Shown here in pieces: positions 52,935-61,166 of a stretch of DNA of 64,000 bases; the stretch's first letter is position 1; each line of letters opens with the position of its first letter. Location of the stretch: contig CAMKSQ010000003.1 in assembly GCA_946415475.1 (NCBI GenBank), positions 1 to 64,000 on the forward strand, written 5' to 3'. Made by a program: the position numbers and the translations under genes. Under the pieces are notes generated by a model. It saw only the letters and a program-made list of their open reading frames with translations. It was not told where the DNA came from and searched no databases. The stretch is from an uncultured Bacteroidales bacterium (GTDB taxonomy: Bacteria; Bacteroidota; Bacteroidia; Bacteroidales; UBA932).

Positions 52935-55661
52935 CTATTTGCTTTGGCTGATTTCAGCCTGCGCAGAAGCGAGGCGGGCGATGGGCACGCGGAACGGGCT
53001 GCAGGACACGTAGTCGATGCCGATGGTGTTGAAGAAGAAGATGGATTCAGGATCACCACCATGCTCACCGCAGATACCGCAGGTGAGGCCGGGACGTTTG
53101 CTGCGGCCCTTGTCCACACCAATCTTCACCAGCTGGCCGACAGCCTTCTGGTCAATGTGCTGGAACGGGTCGCCGTCCAGGATCTTGTTGCCAAGATAGT
53201 CACCCATGAAGGTGCCGATATCGTCACGGCTGAAGCCGAAGGTCATCTGGGTAAGGTCGTTGGTACCGAAGCTGAAGAATTCAGCAGCGCGGGCCATACG
53301 GTCTGCCGTCAGGGCGGCACGAGGGATTTCGATCATGGTACCGAACTGGTAGTCGATCATCTGGCCGCTGTGGGCCTCTACCTCTGCCTTGATGCGGTCG
53401 CAGATCACCTTCTGGAAGCTGAGCTCGCGGGCGCTGATGGTCACAGGGATCATGATTTCCGGATGCGGGTGCAGGCCTTCCTTCTGGAGTTCTGCGGTGG
53501 CGGTGAAGATGGCACGATACTGGGTTTCTGCGATGAGCGGGAAGCTCACGTGCAGACGGACACCACGGTGACCCATCATCGGGTTCACCTCGTGCAGGCT
53601 CTCACCACGCTTCTCGACTTCCTTCACGGAGATACCGAGATCCTTGGCCAGCTCTTTCTTCTTTTCTTCGCCCTGAGGAACGAACTCGTGGAGCGGCGGA
53701 TCCAGCAGACGGAACACAACCGGCTTGCCATCCATCACGCGGAGGGTTTCCTTGACGGCGGCCTTCATGAAGGGCTCCAGTTCTGCAAGGGCGGCCTTGC
53801 GTTCCTCGTCCGTGTTGCAGAGAATCATCTTGCGGAGCTTGCTCAGCGGCTGCTCACTGTTGCGGCCATAGAACATGTGCTCAATACGGAACAGGCCGAT
53901 ACCCTGGGCACCGAACTTGAGGGCGCGGGCGGCATCTTCCGGCGTATCGGCATTGGTGCGGATACCCAGCTTGCGGAATTTGTCGCACATGCTCATGAAC
54001 TTGGCGAACAGCGGGTTCTCGCTGGCGTCCATGGTTTCGATGGCACCTTCATAGACCAGACCCTTGGCACCGTTCAGGGACAGCCACTCGCCCTCCTTGA
54101 AGGTCTTGTTGACACCGGCGAAGGTGACGGTCTTGTCCTTGAAGTTGATCTTGAGGGCGTCGCAACCGACGATGCAGCACTTACCCCAACCACGGGCCAC
54201 GAGGGCGGCGTGAGAGGTCATACCACCACGCTCGGTGAGGATACCCACGGAGGCGTGCATACCGTCGATGTCTTCCGGAGAGGTTTCCTCACGGACCAGG
54301 ATGCACTTTTTACCGGCCTTCTGGAAGGCGATGGCATCCTCGGAGGTGAAGACGATCTGACCTACGGCACCACCCGGGGAAGCGGGCAGACCCTGTGCCA
54401 GGACGGGGGCCTTCTTCTCGGAAGCGGGATCCAGGATGGGGTGCAGGACCTCGTCCAGCTGGGCGGGAGCAACACGCATCACGGCGGTCTTTTCGTCGAT
54501 GAGGCCTTCCTCTACCATATCTACTGCCATCTGCAGGGCGGCCAGACCGGTGCGCTTGCCAATGCGGCACTGCAGCATCCAGAGCTTGCCTTCCTGGATG
54601 GTGAATTCGATGTCCTGCATATCCTGGAAATGATCCTCCAGGTGCTTGCGGATATCGTCAAGTTCCTTGTAAACCTCCGGCATGGCGGTTTCCAGGGAAG
54701 CCAGATTCTTGTTCTTCTCGCTCTTGGTGGCCTCATTCAGCGGGTTGGGGGTACGGATACCGGCAACCACATCCTCGCCCTGGGCGTTGATGAGCCATTC
54801 ACCATAGAACTTGTTGTCACCGTTGGCCGGGTTGCGGGAGAATGCCACACCGGTAGCGGAGGTGTCACCCATGTTACCGAATACCATGGACTGCACGTTT
54901 ACAGCCGTGCCCCAGTCATCCGGAATATGCTCGATCTGACGATAGCGGATGGCGCGTTTGCCGTTCCAGCTCTTGAACACGCCGCCGATGGAACCCCACA
55001 GCTGAGCCATGGCGTCGTCCGGGAATTCTACGCCCAGCACTTCCTTGATGCGGACCTTGAAGGCCTCTGCCAGGTCTTTGAGCTGGTCTGCGGTGAGTTC
55101 AGTGTCGCTCTTGTAACCGTTGGCCTTCTTGACTTCCTCCATCATGCGGTCCAGCTGCTGGCGGATGCCCTGACCATCGGCAGGTTCAATGCCTTCTGCC
55201 TTTTCCATCACAACGTCGCTGTACATCATGATGAGACGGCGGTATGCATCGTAAACGAAGCGCGGGTTGCCGGTCTTTTTGATCATGCCGGGGATGGTCT
55301 TGGAGCAAAGGCCGATATTCAGGATGGTGTCCATCATGCCAGGCATGGAGCTGCGTGCGCCGGAGCGGCAGCTGACAAGGAGCGGATCGTTCTCATCACC
55401 GAATTTCTTGCCCATGATTTTTTCCGTAGCTTCCAGCGCTGCGGCTACCTCTGCCTTGAGTTCCGGGGTGTAGCCGCCGCCCAGCCGATAGTACTCGGTG
55501 CAGCATTCGGTGGTGATGGTGAAACCTGCCGGAACGGGCATGCCCAGGAGGTTCATCTCTGCCAGGTTGGCGCCCTTGCCACCCAGCAGCTCTCTCATCT
55601 TGCCGTCGCCTTCGGCGTGCTTTCCGCCAAAGCGATAGACTCTTTTCTTGATTTCTGCCAT
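52935..55661 (-). CDS. ppdK: Pyruvate, phosphate dikinase
   Basis: A 908-residue cytoplasmic enzyme interconverting pyruvate + ATP + Pi and phosphoenolpyruvate + AMP + PPi. The nucleotide-binding domain comes first (MAEIKKRVYRFGGKHAEG; LLGGKGANLAEM), then the swivelling phospho-histidine domain with GGMTSHAALVARGWGK (His484), then the PEP/pyruvate barrel with the C-terminal CGICGEHGGDP active-site cysteine loop. Full length. In anaerobic Bacteroidales it works in the glycolytic direction or for gluconeogenesis. An antisense frame of more than 900 codons over it is a shadow. Confidence 0.97.
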   Translation of the reverse strand: MAEIKKRVYRFGGKHAEGDGKMRELLGGKGANLAEMNLLGMPVPAGFTITTECCTEYYRLGGGYTPELKAEVAAALEATEKIMGKKFGDENDPLLVSCRSGARSSMPGMMDTILNIGLCSKTIPGMIKKTGNPRFVYDAYRRLIMMYSDVVMEKAEGIEPADGQGIRQQLDRMMEEVKKANGYKSDTELTADQLKDLAEAFKVRIKEVLGVEFPDDAMAQLWGSIGGVFKSWNGKRAIRYRQIEHIPDDWGTAVNVQSMVFGNMGDTSATGVAFSRNPANGDNKFYGEWLINAQGEDVVAGIRTPNPLNEATKSEKNKNLASLETAMPEVYKELDDIRKHLEDHFQDMQDIEFTIQEGKLWMLQCRIGKRTGLAALQMAVDMVEEGLIDEKTAVMRVAPAQLDEVLHPILDPASEKKAPVLAQGLPASPGGAVGQIVFTSEDAIAFQKAGKKCILVREETSPEDIDGMHASVGILTERGGMTSHAALVARGWGKCCIVGCDALKINFKDKTVTFAGVNKTFKEGEWLSLNGAKGLVYEGAIETMDASENPLFAKFMSMCDKFRKLGIRTNADTPEDAARALKFGAQGIGLFRIEHMFYGRNSEQPLSKLRKMILCNTDEERKAALAELEPFMKAAVKETLRVMDGKPVVFRLLDPPLHEFVPQGEEKKKELAKDLGISVKEVEKRGESLHEVNPMMGHRGVRLHVSFPLIAETQYRAIFTATAELQKEGLHPHPEIMIPVTISARELSFQKVICDRIKAEVEAHSGQMIDYQFGTMIEIPRAALTADRMARAAEFFSFGTNDLTQMTFGFSRDDIGTFMGDYLGNKILDGDPFQHIDQKAVGQLVKIGVDKGRSKRPGLTCGICGEHGGDPESIFFFNTIGIDYVSCSPFRVPIARLASAQAEISQSK

Positions 55662-55689
55662 AAGAAAAAAATATTAAGTATTTTTAAGA

Positions 55690-55716
55690 ATATTTGCACG
55701 TAATCATGCAAATATA
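55690..55716 (-). promoter_or_regulatory. ppdK promoter region with a perfect dyad
   Basis: The minus-strand -7 box TATATTTG (55709-55716) lies in a perfect 9-bp inverted repeat, ATATTTGCA (55690-55698) and TGCAAATAT (55707-55715), spaced by eight bases. The dyad sits at the expected transcription start, so a repressor site is possible. Confidence 0.5.
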
Positions 55717-55747
55717 CAATTATTTTGGCAAAAATGGAAAAGAATAT

Positions 55748-56632
55748 TTATTTGACTCTAAGTTGCTGTTGCGCGCCGGTCCAGCCGGCAATGTCCCAAG
55801 GCGTGAAATCGTAGGTCAGCGGTTTGCCGTAACAATGCTCGTAACAAGCTTTTTTTGCTTGATAGTCAGCCTCACACATGGCAAAGCTATTCTCCCGCGC
55901 GTTTTTGAACGGGTCCGGGAAAATGGGGTCCAGGACATGAAGGGCCAGCTTCACCTGTTTGAACTGCGGCGTCTGCTGCTGCGGGAGGTCCTGCATTTCC
56001 ACAAAAGTAGGGATGATGGGAACGTTGTATTCGGCGGCAAACAGGAAGGCACCCCGCTTCTGCGGACGGGGTTTGCGGTAGTTGAACCACATCTCCTGCT
56101 CGGGGTAGATAAGGATGAAACGGTTCTGTTCCAGATGTTTACGCATGAGTTCACGGAAAGCCCCGTTCATGTAGGACGGTTCTTGGATCAAGGGAATTAC
56201 GTCGATGTTGCGGAGCACGAAGCCGTTGAGGCCGGGCATCACAAAATTGGTTCCCTGGCTGATGGCGACGAGTCGGCCGTGACCGGTTTGTTTGGCGAGT
56301 GTGCGGTGTACGCCGTTGTCAAACGGATTGAAATGGTTGCTTGTGACGAAAGCAGGGCCTTTCAGGGACGAAAGTTTATCTATTCCGCAGATTTCATTGA
56401 TGCCTTCGCTATAGCGGCGGACCCAATAATCTACGATGCAGCGGGCAGCCCGGTTTTTGAGTTTAAACAGCGGACTGTCCAACGTATTGACATAGGCTAG
56501 AACGTTGTCTTGTAGCTTTTTAGGGTCCCATACGGGATCGAAGGGCTCGGTTTTGTCGCTGAACCGGCCCTCCGCCGCCGCTTGGCGAATGGCAGCAATG
56601 GCCTTTTCCCGGCCTGGAGGCACTAGGAGCAT
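55748..56632 (-). CDS. Lysophospholipid-type (PlsC-like) acyltransferase
   Basis: A 294-residue 1-acylglycerol-3-phosphate acyltransferase-fold protein. The catalytic NHxxxxD box is SNHFNPFDNGVH (about 97-108); the substrate block is ILIYPEQEMW (about 174-183). No membrane helix or signal peptide is seen, so it is probably peripheral. Its start overlaps the glycosyltransferase stop by 10 bases. Linked with a GT8 enzyme, it may modify a glycolipid or an envelope lipid rather than bulk phospholipid; that is inference. Confidence 0.85.
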   Translation of the reverse strand: MLLVPPGREKAIAAIRQAAAEGRFSDKTEPFDPVWDPKKLQDNVLAYVNTLDSPLFKLKNRAARCIVDYWVRRYSEGINEICGIDKLSSLKGPAFVTSNHFNPFDNGVHRTLAKQTGHGRLVAISQGTNFVMPGLNGFVLRNIDVIPLIQEPSYMNGAFRELMRKHLEQNRFILIYPEQEMWFNYRKPRPQKRGAFLFAAEYNVPIIPTFVEMQDLPQQQTPQFKQVKLALHVLDPIFPDPFKNARENSFAMCEADYQAKKACYEHCYGKPLTYDFTPWDIAGWTGAQQQLRVK

Positions 56633-57594
56633 AAGCGGAGCGACTGTTGACTGGCCATCAGCGTGCTGAACGAAACCGGTGCTTCTGCAAGGCGGGCAGC
56701 CATGTGAATCAGCTTTTTAATGGCAGCCTTGTAGTTTTTCATGGCGGAAGCGTCTTTCAGGAAGGCCCAGCGGCGTGAACGGATTTCCTGCTCAAAGCCG
56801 GATTGGGCGGCATATTTCCAGAAAAGTTCATCATAGGGGACGCTTTCATTAAGCCAGGGTTTGGAACCCAGGTTGAAATGAACGATTTGCGGTTCATCCA
56901 TATGGGGCAAACACTCGGAGGGCATGGCATTCCATTCCGGATCCAGATAATGGATACCATGCTTGCACAGAGCGTTCAGGTAATCCTGGTCCGGAGCAAC
57001 CGTTTCCAAACCATATTGAGCCACCATATCCAGGAAGCGACCGGCAAAATCCACCTCGCGAAGCCGTTTGCTGTTGAGCAGAAGTACACCGGAATTGACA
57101 TAATTTTGGTGGTCAACGCCTACATATTTGTCAATATAGTGCATAAAAGGGGCTATTCGCTGGATGGAGTAATCAGCAACGGCTCCGACCAGCTTTGTGC
57201 CCAAATGTTCCTGGTAAAGTTGCGAAATATCGCCCGGAACAACCAGATCTGCGTCCAGATAAATGACTTTGTCGTATTGCGGGAATAATTCCGGAATGAA
57301 AAGCCGGAAGAAAATGGTAAGGGAAGCAAAGGCACCAAAACAGTGGTTCTGGAGTTGTTTTACGCCAGGAAGGTTGGCCATTTGCTCCGTAAGGGGATTG
57401 AATTCGATGACAAAACCCTCCTCTGCAAGTGCAGAGAGCCGGTTTCTGTTTTCCGTCGAGATGTCGTCGGTAAGAATATGTATATGATAGGTATAACACC
57501 TGGAGGCGTTTGCCTTGATAGAACAGATAGCAGTTGCCAGGAACGGCGAATAGGCGTCGTTCACGGAGAAAAAGATAGGAATGACCGTTTTCAT
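56623..57594 (-). CDS. Family 8 glycosyltransferase
   Basis: A 323-residue GT8 retaining glycosyltransferase, the family that includes LPS galactosyl/glucosyltransferases. Seen: N-terminal IPIFFSVNDAYSPFLATAI, the metal-binding DxD in VIYLDADLVVPGD (about residue 100), NSGVLLLNSKR, DQDYLNALC and the late His of IVHFNLGSKPW. The C-terminal 60 residues are basic and helical, fitting membrane attachment. First gene of a two-gene unit with the acyltransferase. Likely role in surface glycan or lipid synthesis; sugar and acceptor unknown. Confidence 0.88.
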   Translation of the reverse strand: MKTVIPIFFSVNDAYSPFLATAICSIKANASRCYTYHIHILTDDISTENRNRLSALAEEGFVIEFNPLTEQMANLPGVKQLQNHCFGAFASLTIFFRLFIPELFPQYDKVIYLDADLVVPGDISQLYQEHLGTKLVGAVADYSIQRIAPFMHYIDKYVGVDHQNYVNSGVLLLNSKRLREVDFAGRFLDMVAQYGLETVAPDQDYLNALCKHGIHYLDPEWNAMPSECLPHMDEPQIVHFNLGSKPWLNESVPYDELFWKYAAQSGFEQEIRSRRWAFLKDASAMKNYKAAIKKLIHMAARLAEAPVSFSTLMASQQSLRLCS

Positions 57595-57663
57595 TTTGCG
57601 CTGTTTTATTTGGTTCGCAGTGCAAAATTACGGCATATGCAAGGGCTTGGAAAATAAATGTTG

Positions 57664-57768
57664 TAGGGACGAACGATTTGGGGCGAAAATCTCTATTTAG
57701 GGATAAAAGTACAATTTTAGGGACGAAATGAAAAATTTTTGTAACTTTGTCCCTGTAAAATTGGGACG
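57664..57768 (+). promoter_or_regulatory. LytTR gene promoter with direct repeats
   Basis: Three direct repeats TAGGGACGAA (57664-57673), TAGGGATAAA (57698-57707), TAGGGACGAA (57718-57727), the last two 20 bases apart, precede a -7 box TAACTTTG (57742-57749). Just after it GTCCC and GGGAC form an inverted pair (57750-57767). LytTR proteins bind direct repeats at one-turn or two-turn spacing, so autoregulation is a reasonable guess. Confidence 0.45.
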
Positions 57769-57769
57769 T

Positions 57770-58582
57770 ATGAAAGCCATTGCAAGAACCTTTTACAAGA
57801 TGCCGCCCACTGTATTGTTCTTTACGGTGGCACCCCTGTTTTTCTTCCTGTTTGTCCTGGCCTATGATCCGTTTCATATCTCGGATTTCCTTGCCGCCGG
57901 GCAAGGACGCTACACCTTAAACCTGATCATTAGCACCCTTATCGTGCTGGGCGTCATGGTGTTTTCCCGCATGTTGCTCTATCTGTTGCGTCGGGTGCTG
58001 GATCTCAACTGGTCCCTTTACGTACTCTGGTGTACGGGAGAAGTAGTTCTCATCGGCCTGTTCATGTCCATTCCCATGGGAATTGGCTGGGCGGGAGTAC
58101 AAACCTATTTCACCACCATGAGCCTTTGCGTATTGTACGCGGCGGGAATTCTGGTCTTTCCCCTCTCCATCCTCACAATGGCTGTCCAACTGCATGTCCT
58201 TGGGAAAAAAGCCAGGCTGGCGCCCATGGTGGACGAGCGGACGCTCATCCGCTTCTACGACGAACAAAAACGACTCAAGATTGTGCTCAGTTCAGAAGCA
58301 ATTCTATATATAGAGTCAGAGGACAACTACGTGCATATTATCTATCTGGACAGCGGGCGCGTAAAAGAGTTCACGCTACGCTCTTCCATGCGCGCACTGG
58401 AGGAGGCCGTGGAGCGCCATGGCCTGGTGCGCTGCCATCGTTCCTTCTTCTTAAACCCGGCTCACGTGGAAATGCTCAGAAAAGATGCCGTAGGATATGC
58501 TCTGGCCCAGCTGGACCGTGAAGAAGTAAAGCAAATCCCCGTTTCCAAGCGCTATTATGAGGCTCTGACCGCCTTGTTGTAA
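57770..58582 (+). CDS. Membrane-bound LytTR transcription regulator
   Basis: A 270-residue protein with four membrane helices in the first 150 residues (PTVLFFTVAPLFFFLFVLAY, LIISTLIVLGVMVF and two more) and a C-terminal LytTR DNA-binding domain (about 170-268: VLSSEAILYIESEDNYVHII, FTLRSSMRALEE, RCHRSFFLNPAHV, IPVSKRYYEAL). No receiver domain, so the signal must enter through the membrane part. Start taken at ATG 57770, because the in-frame ATG at 57728 lies upstream of the -7 box. Confidence 0.88.
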   Translation: MKAIARTFYKMPPTVLFFTVAPLFFFLFVLAYDPFHISDFLAAGQGRYTLNLIISTLIVLGVMVFSRMLLYLLRRVLDLNWSLYVLWCTGEVVLIGLFMSIPMGIGWAGVQTYFTTMSLCVLYAAGILVFPLSILTMAVQLHVLGKKARLAPMVDERTLIRFYDEQKRLKIVLSSEAILYIESEDNYVHIIYLDSGRVKEFTLRSSMRALEEAVERHGLVRCHRSFFLNPAHVEMLRKDAVGYALAQLDREEVKQIPVSKRYYEALTALL

Positions 58583-58657
58583 ACAACTGAAATTTAATTA
58601 ATTATCCTTACACTTTTAAAAATAAATTATTTTATTTAACAGAATTTGTAAGAAAAA

Positions 58658-58688
58658 TTTGTTTTTAGAATAAATGATTGTAACTTTG
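58658..58688 (+). promoter_or_regulatory. Orphan promoter
   Basis: TTTG (58658-58661), exactly 19 bases, TAACTTTG (58681-58688): a perfect -33/-7 pair. No plus-strand gene follows; the next gene is on the other strand. Confidence 0.8.
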
Positions 58689-58693
58689 CTTCG

Positions 58694-58771
58694 GATATCG
58701 AAGTGATTCGAGTCCATTTGTTAAGTTCGTTTTATATACCTGAACGGCACCCTTGGGGAGGGGTGCCGTTC
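58694..58771 (+). ncRNA. Candidate small RNA
   Basis: Transcription from the orphan promoter should start near 58694 and meet a strong 11-bp hairpin (GAACGGCACCC 58742-58752, GGGTGCCGTTC 58761-58771) followed by CCATTTT, giving a transcript of about 80 nt. A further perfect hairpin (CCCATTTTGGGC/GCCCAAAATGGG, 58771-58797) follows. The last dozen codons of any reading frame here are not protein-like. No known RNA family recognised. Confidence 0.45.
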
Positions 58772-58805
58772 CCATTTTGGGCAGGGCCCAAAATGGGAAG
58801 AATTC

Positions 58806-58861
58806 TTGCCGCGTTTACAGCTGAACGACGGTGTAGAGCCGATTTTTTGCAATCGCGGCAA
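58806..58861. repeat. TTGCCGCG repeat, copy 1
   Basis: A 56-bp element with ends TTGCCGCG (58806-58813) and CGCGGCAA (58854-58861), containing GTTTACAGCTG and CGATTTTTTGCAA. Two related inverted copies lie at 63561-63614 and 63644-63697. It abuts the stop codon of the TlpA-like gene. Confidence 0.7.
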
Positions 58862-58862
58862 A

Positions 58863-59369
58863 CTAGAGCCGGGCTGCTACCTTAGAGAAGACAACAGTAG
58901 CAAGCTGGATGCGGCCGTCCGGGCCAATGAGGTAAGTGGCGGGAATCCAGCGAATGTTGTAGGCGGAGCCGATGGCGGAGTCTTTTTTGCCGGAGGCATC
59001 GAAGAGTTGCACGCCGCCCAGCGCGTTGTCGCGCACATAGGCCTCAAAAGCCTCAATTTTCCGGTCAAAGGAGACGGAAACAAACACTACCTTGGAAGGA
59101 TTCACGGCGGCTTGGGCAGCCTTGATCTCCGGCGTTTCCTCGCGGCAATCCGGGCACCAGGAAGCCCAGAAATGCAGCACCACCTGCTTGCCACGGAAAT
59201 CGCTCAGGCTCACGGACTTACCGTCGATATCCTTTAAGGTGAAATCCGGGGCAGCCGTGCCCACCTTAAGCAGGTCTTTTCCATACACAACGTCCGGATC
59301 CTCGGAGGACTGTGCAAAAGCCGCAACACCTACCAGCAGAGCGGCCACAAAAGCAAAAATTCGTTTCAT
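58863..59369 (-). CDS. TlpA/ResA-like periplasmic thiol-disulfide oxidoreductase
   Basis: A 168-residue thioredoxin-fold protein with a signal peptide (ends AAFAQ, residue 20). The active site is FWASWCPDCREE with Cys72 and Cys75; the cis-Pro is in RWIPATYLI. Such proteins reduce disulfides in the periplasm. The C-terminus (RIQLATVVFSKVAARL) is short compared with relatives and stops next to a palindromic repeat, so some end residues may be lost. It starts four bases after the galactanase stop, so it belongs to that operon. Confidence 0.9.
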   Translation of the reverse strand: MKRIFAFVAALLVGVAAFAQSSEDPDVVYGKDLLKVGTAAPDFTLKDIDGKSVSLSDFRGKQVVLHFWASWCPDCREETPEIKAAQAAVNPSKVVFVSVSFDRKIEAFEAYVRDNALGGVQLFDASGKKDSAIGSAYNIRWIPATYLIGPDGRIQLATVVFSKVAARL

Positions 59370-59373
59370 ATCC

Positions 59374-60474
59374 TTATTTATACAGGTCTATAACGCCTGT
59401 TGACTTTCCGTTGGCAAATGCGCCATAGTCGTACCCATTACGCGCATGCTCCGACTCCGGCTCCCAATAGAATATGCCCTTGAACCAGTCAAAATCCTTT
59501 ACCCCATCCAGAAGGAACTGCAGGGCAGCTTTGGCTTTGTCCGGCTCACTGGCAGGCATACCAAATTCCACCAGCATAACCGGCTTGGAATAATCCGTAT
59601 GCAACTGTTGGAACGATGTCATAGCCGCGTTACAATAGTTATTCCACTCAGGATAGGCCTTTTTCTTGTCATCCCAATAAGAAGGATAAAGTGACAAGCC
59701 TATCATATCGAACTTGGCCCCGCCATTGACAATGAGCGTGTAGAACCATTTGTTCTTACTCAGGTCCTGGGCATTACTGTGATGCGAAATAACCAAAGCG
59801 TTGGGATATACGGACTTAACGGCATCATACCCGGCATTGGCCAACTTAACGAAGCCGGAAACATCTTCCTTGGATACAGCCCCCACAGGCAGGCACATGC
59901 CCGTATTGGTTTCATTGCCCACTTGTACCCAAGCCACCTCCACTTTGGCATCCTTCAAGGCTTGCAGCACATCCTTGGTATGCGTGGCCAAGGCTGATGC
60001 CATGGCGTCTGCATCCATGTTTTTCCACGCTGCAGGAGGATTCTGCTTGCTGGGGTCTGCCCAGCTGTCCGAATAATGGAAGTCTATCATGATGGCCAGC
60101 CCCAGGGCCTGGGCACGTTTTGCCTTTACAAGGACATCGGCCTTGTTGCACCAGCCTTCCGACGGATTTACCCACACACGATAGCGCACCGCATTGGCTC
60201 CCAGTTCTTTCATGAGCGCAGTGCATTCTTTCTCGGTACCTGAAGACGTATAAAACTTGTAGTTTTTCTTTTCCATCTCGGTTACCCAACTGATATCCAC
60301 CCCCTTGGCGAATGCGGGAACCGTAACGGAAGGCACCTCCGGTGTAACAGGTGTAACCGGCGTAGCAGGCGTGGGATCCGGTTTAGTAGGTTCCGGAGTA
60401 ACGGGATCTGTTTTGGCCGCAGGGCCACAGGCAAAAACGGCGAACAAGGCCGCCAGGAGTGCGTAGTTCTTCAT
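59374..60474 (-). CDS. GH53 endo-beta-1,4-galactanase lipoprotein
   Basis: A 366-residue lipoprotein (lipobox FAVFAC, Cys16) with a Thr/Pro linker (about 23-50), then a GH53 TIM barrel that cuts beta-1,4-galactan side chains of pectin (arabinogalactan type I). The barrel opens KGVDISWVTEME; the acid/base is Glu188 (QVGNETNTGM) and the nucleophile Glu303 (LVEFGMP). No SusC/SusD pair is near, so it is not in a classical polysaccharide utilisation locus. Probably surface-exposed. Confidence 0.93.
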   Translation of the reverse strand: MKNYALLAALFAVFACGPAAKTDPVTPEPTKPDPTPATPVTPVTPEVPSVTVPAFAKGVDISWVTEMEKKNYKFYTSSGTEKECTALMKELGANAVRYRVWVNPSEGWCNKADVLVKAKRAQALGLAIMIDFHYSDSWADPSKQNPPAAWKNMDADAMASALATHTKDVLQALKDAKVEVAWVQVGNETNTGMCLPVGAVSKEDVSGFVKLANAGYDAVKSVYPNALVISHHSNAQDLSKNKWFYTLIVNGGAKFDMIGLSLYPSYWDDKKKAYPEWNNYCNAAMTSFQQLHTDYSKPVMLVEFGMPASEPDKAKAALQFLLDGVKDFDWFKGIFYWEPESEHARNGYDYGAFANGKSTGVIDLYK

Positions 60475-60514
60475 GGCGGCAAGTTAGCAAATAAAAGGGG
60501 AAAAACAAAGCCAA

Positions 60515-61162
60515 TCAGCGGTAAAGTTCCCGCAGCACTGCCAGCGAACGCACCTGTATGGCCGATTCCGTATGGTAGGACAAGTACTGCAACAAGCTCT
60601 CGCAGAGGGCGTTCCGCGAGGTTCCCGTCAAAGGGATGAGCATGCTCTCACTAAAGCTCGCCTGCAAAAAAGGCTTCAGCTCCTGAAGGTGTTCCCGCGC
60701 AAACGGGGCGATGTCGTCGAAGGTGGGCCGAAAGCCCAGCGCTCCCGCCAGTTCCAGCAGGAAACGGATGTGGAAGTTGGAAAAATCGGCCTCCAGCGCA
60801 TTGAGCGTTAGGATGGAGCCGACACACCATTCGTACAGTCCTTCCTCGAAGACGCCCTCCCGGACGGTGCGGAACAGCACCTCCGACAGGAACAGCGTCA
60901 TCGTATTTTTGTGAAGGTTACCCCGAATGCCGGACAAGCCATCCTTAAGCAGGATATTCCGCAGGCTCCAAAGGGTAGATTTGGGATTCTCCACCACATC
61001 GGCCTCTAAAATATTCAGCGGCAGGAAAAGGCTCATGGCCGATTTTTTCCCGGGCCGGACCATGAACCCGCGCCGGCCGTACTCACGCGAAAGGGTGTGG
61101 ACCACAAGCGCGTTCTCCCCCACCTTGGTGGTGGCCAGTACAACCAGTTCTACGGTGTTCAC
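60515..61162 (-). CDS. recO: DNA repair protein RecO
   Basis: A 215-residue RecO. N-terminal OB fold (VELVVLATTKVGENALVVHTLSREYGRRGFMV) and the helical C-terminal domain are present. RecO loads RecA on single strands with RecR and anneals DNA. Somewhat short, and the zinc-finger cysteines found in some RecO proteins are absent, as in many Bacteroidetes. It starts four bases after rdgB. Confidence 0.9.
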   Translation of the reverse strand: MNTVELVVLATTKVGENALVVHTLSREYGRRGFMVRPGKKSAMSLFLPLNILEADVVENPKSTLWSLRNILLKDGLSGIRGNLHKNTMTLFLSEVLFRTVREGVFEEGLYEWCVGSILTLNALEADFSNFHIRFLLELAGALGFRPTFDDIAPFAREHLQELKPFLQASFSESMLIPLTGTSRNALCESLLQYLSYHTESAIQVRSLAVLRELYR

Positions 61163-61166
61163 GCCC

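Noticed and set aside
52884..55703. A 939-codon open frame on the plus strand
   Set aside because: It is antisense to the complete ppdK gene and has no recognisable motif, only shadow composition.
57728..57769. Upstream start for the LytTR gene
   Set aside because: A -7 box lies inside this extension (57742-57749), and the true protein opens naturally at ATG 57770.
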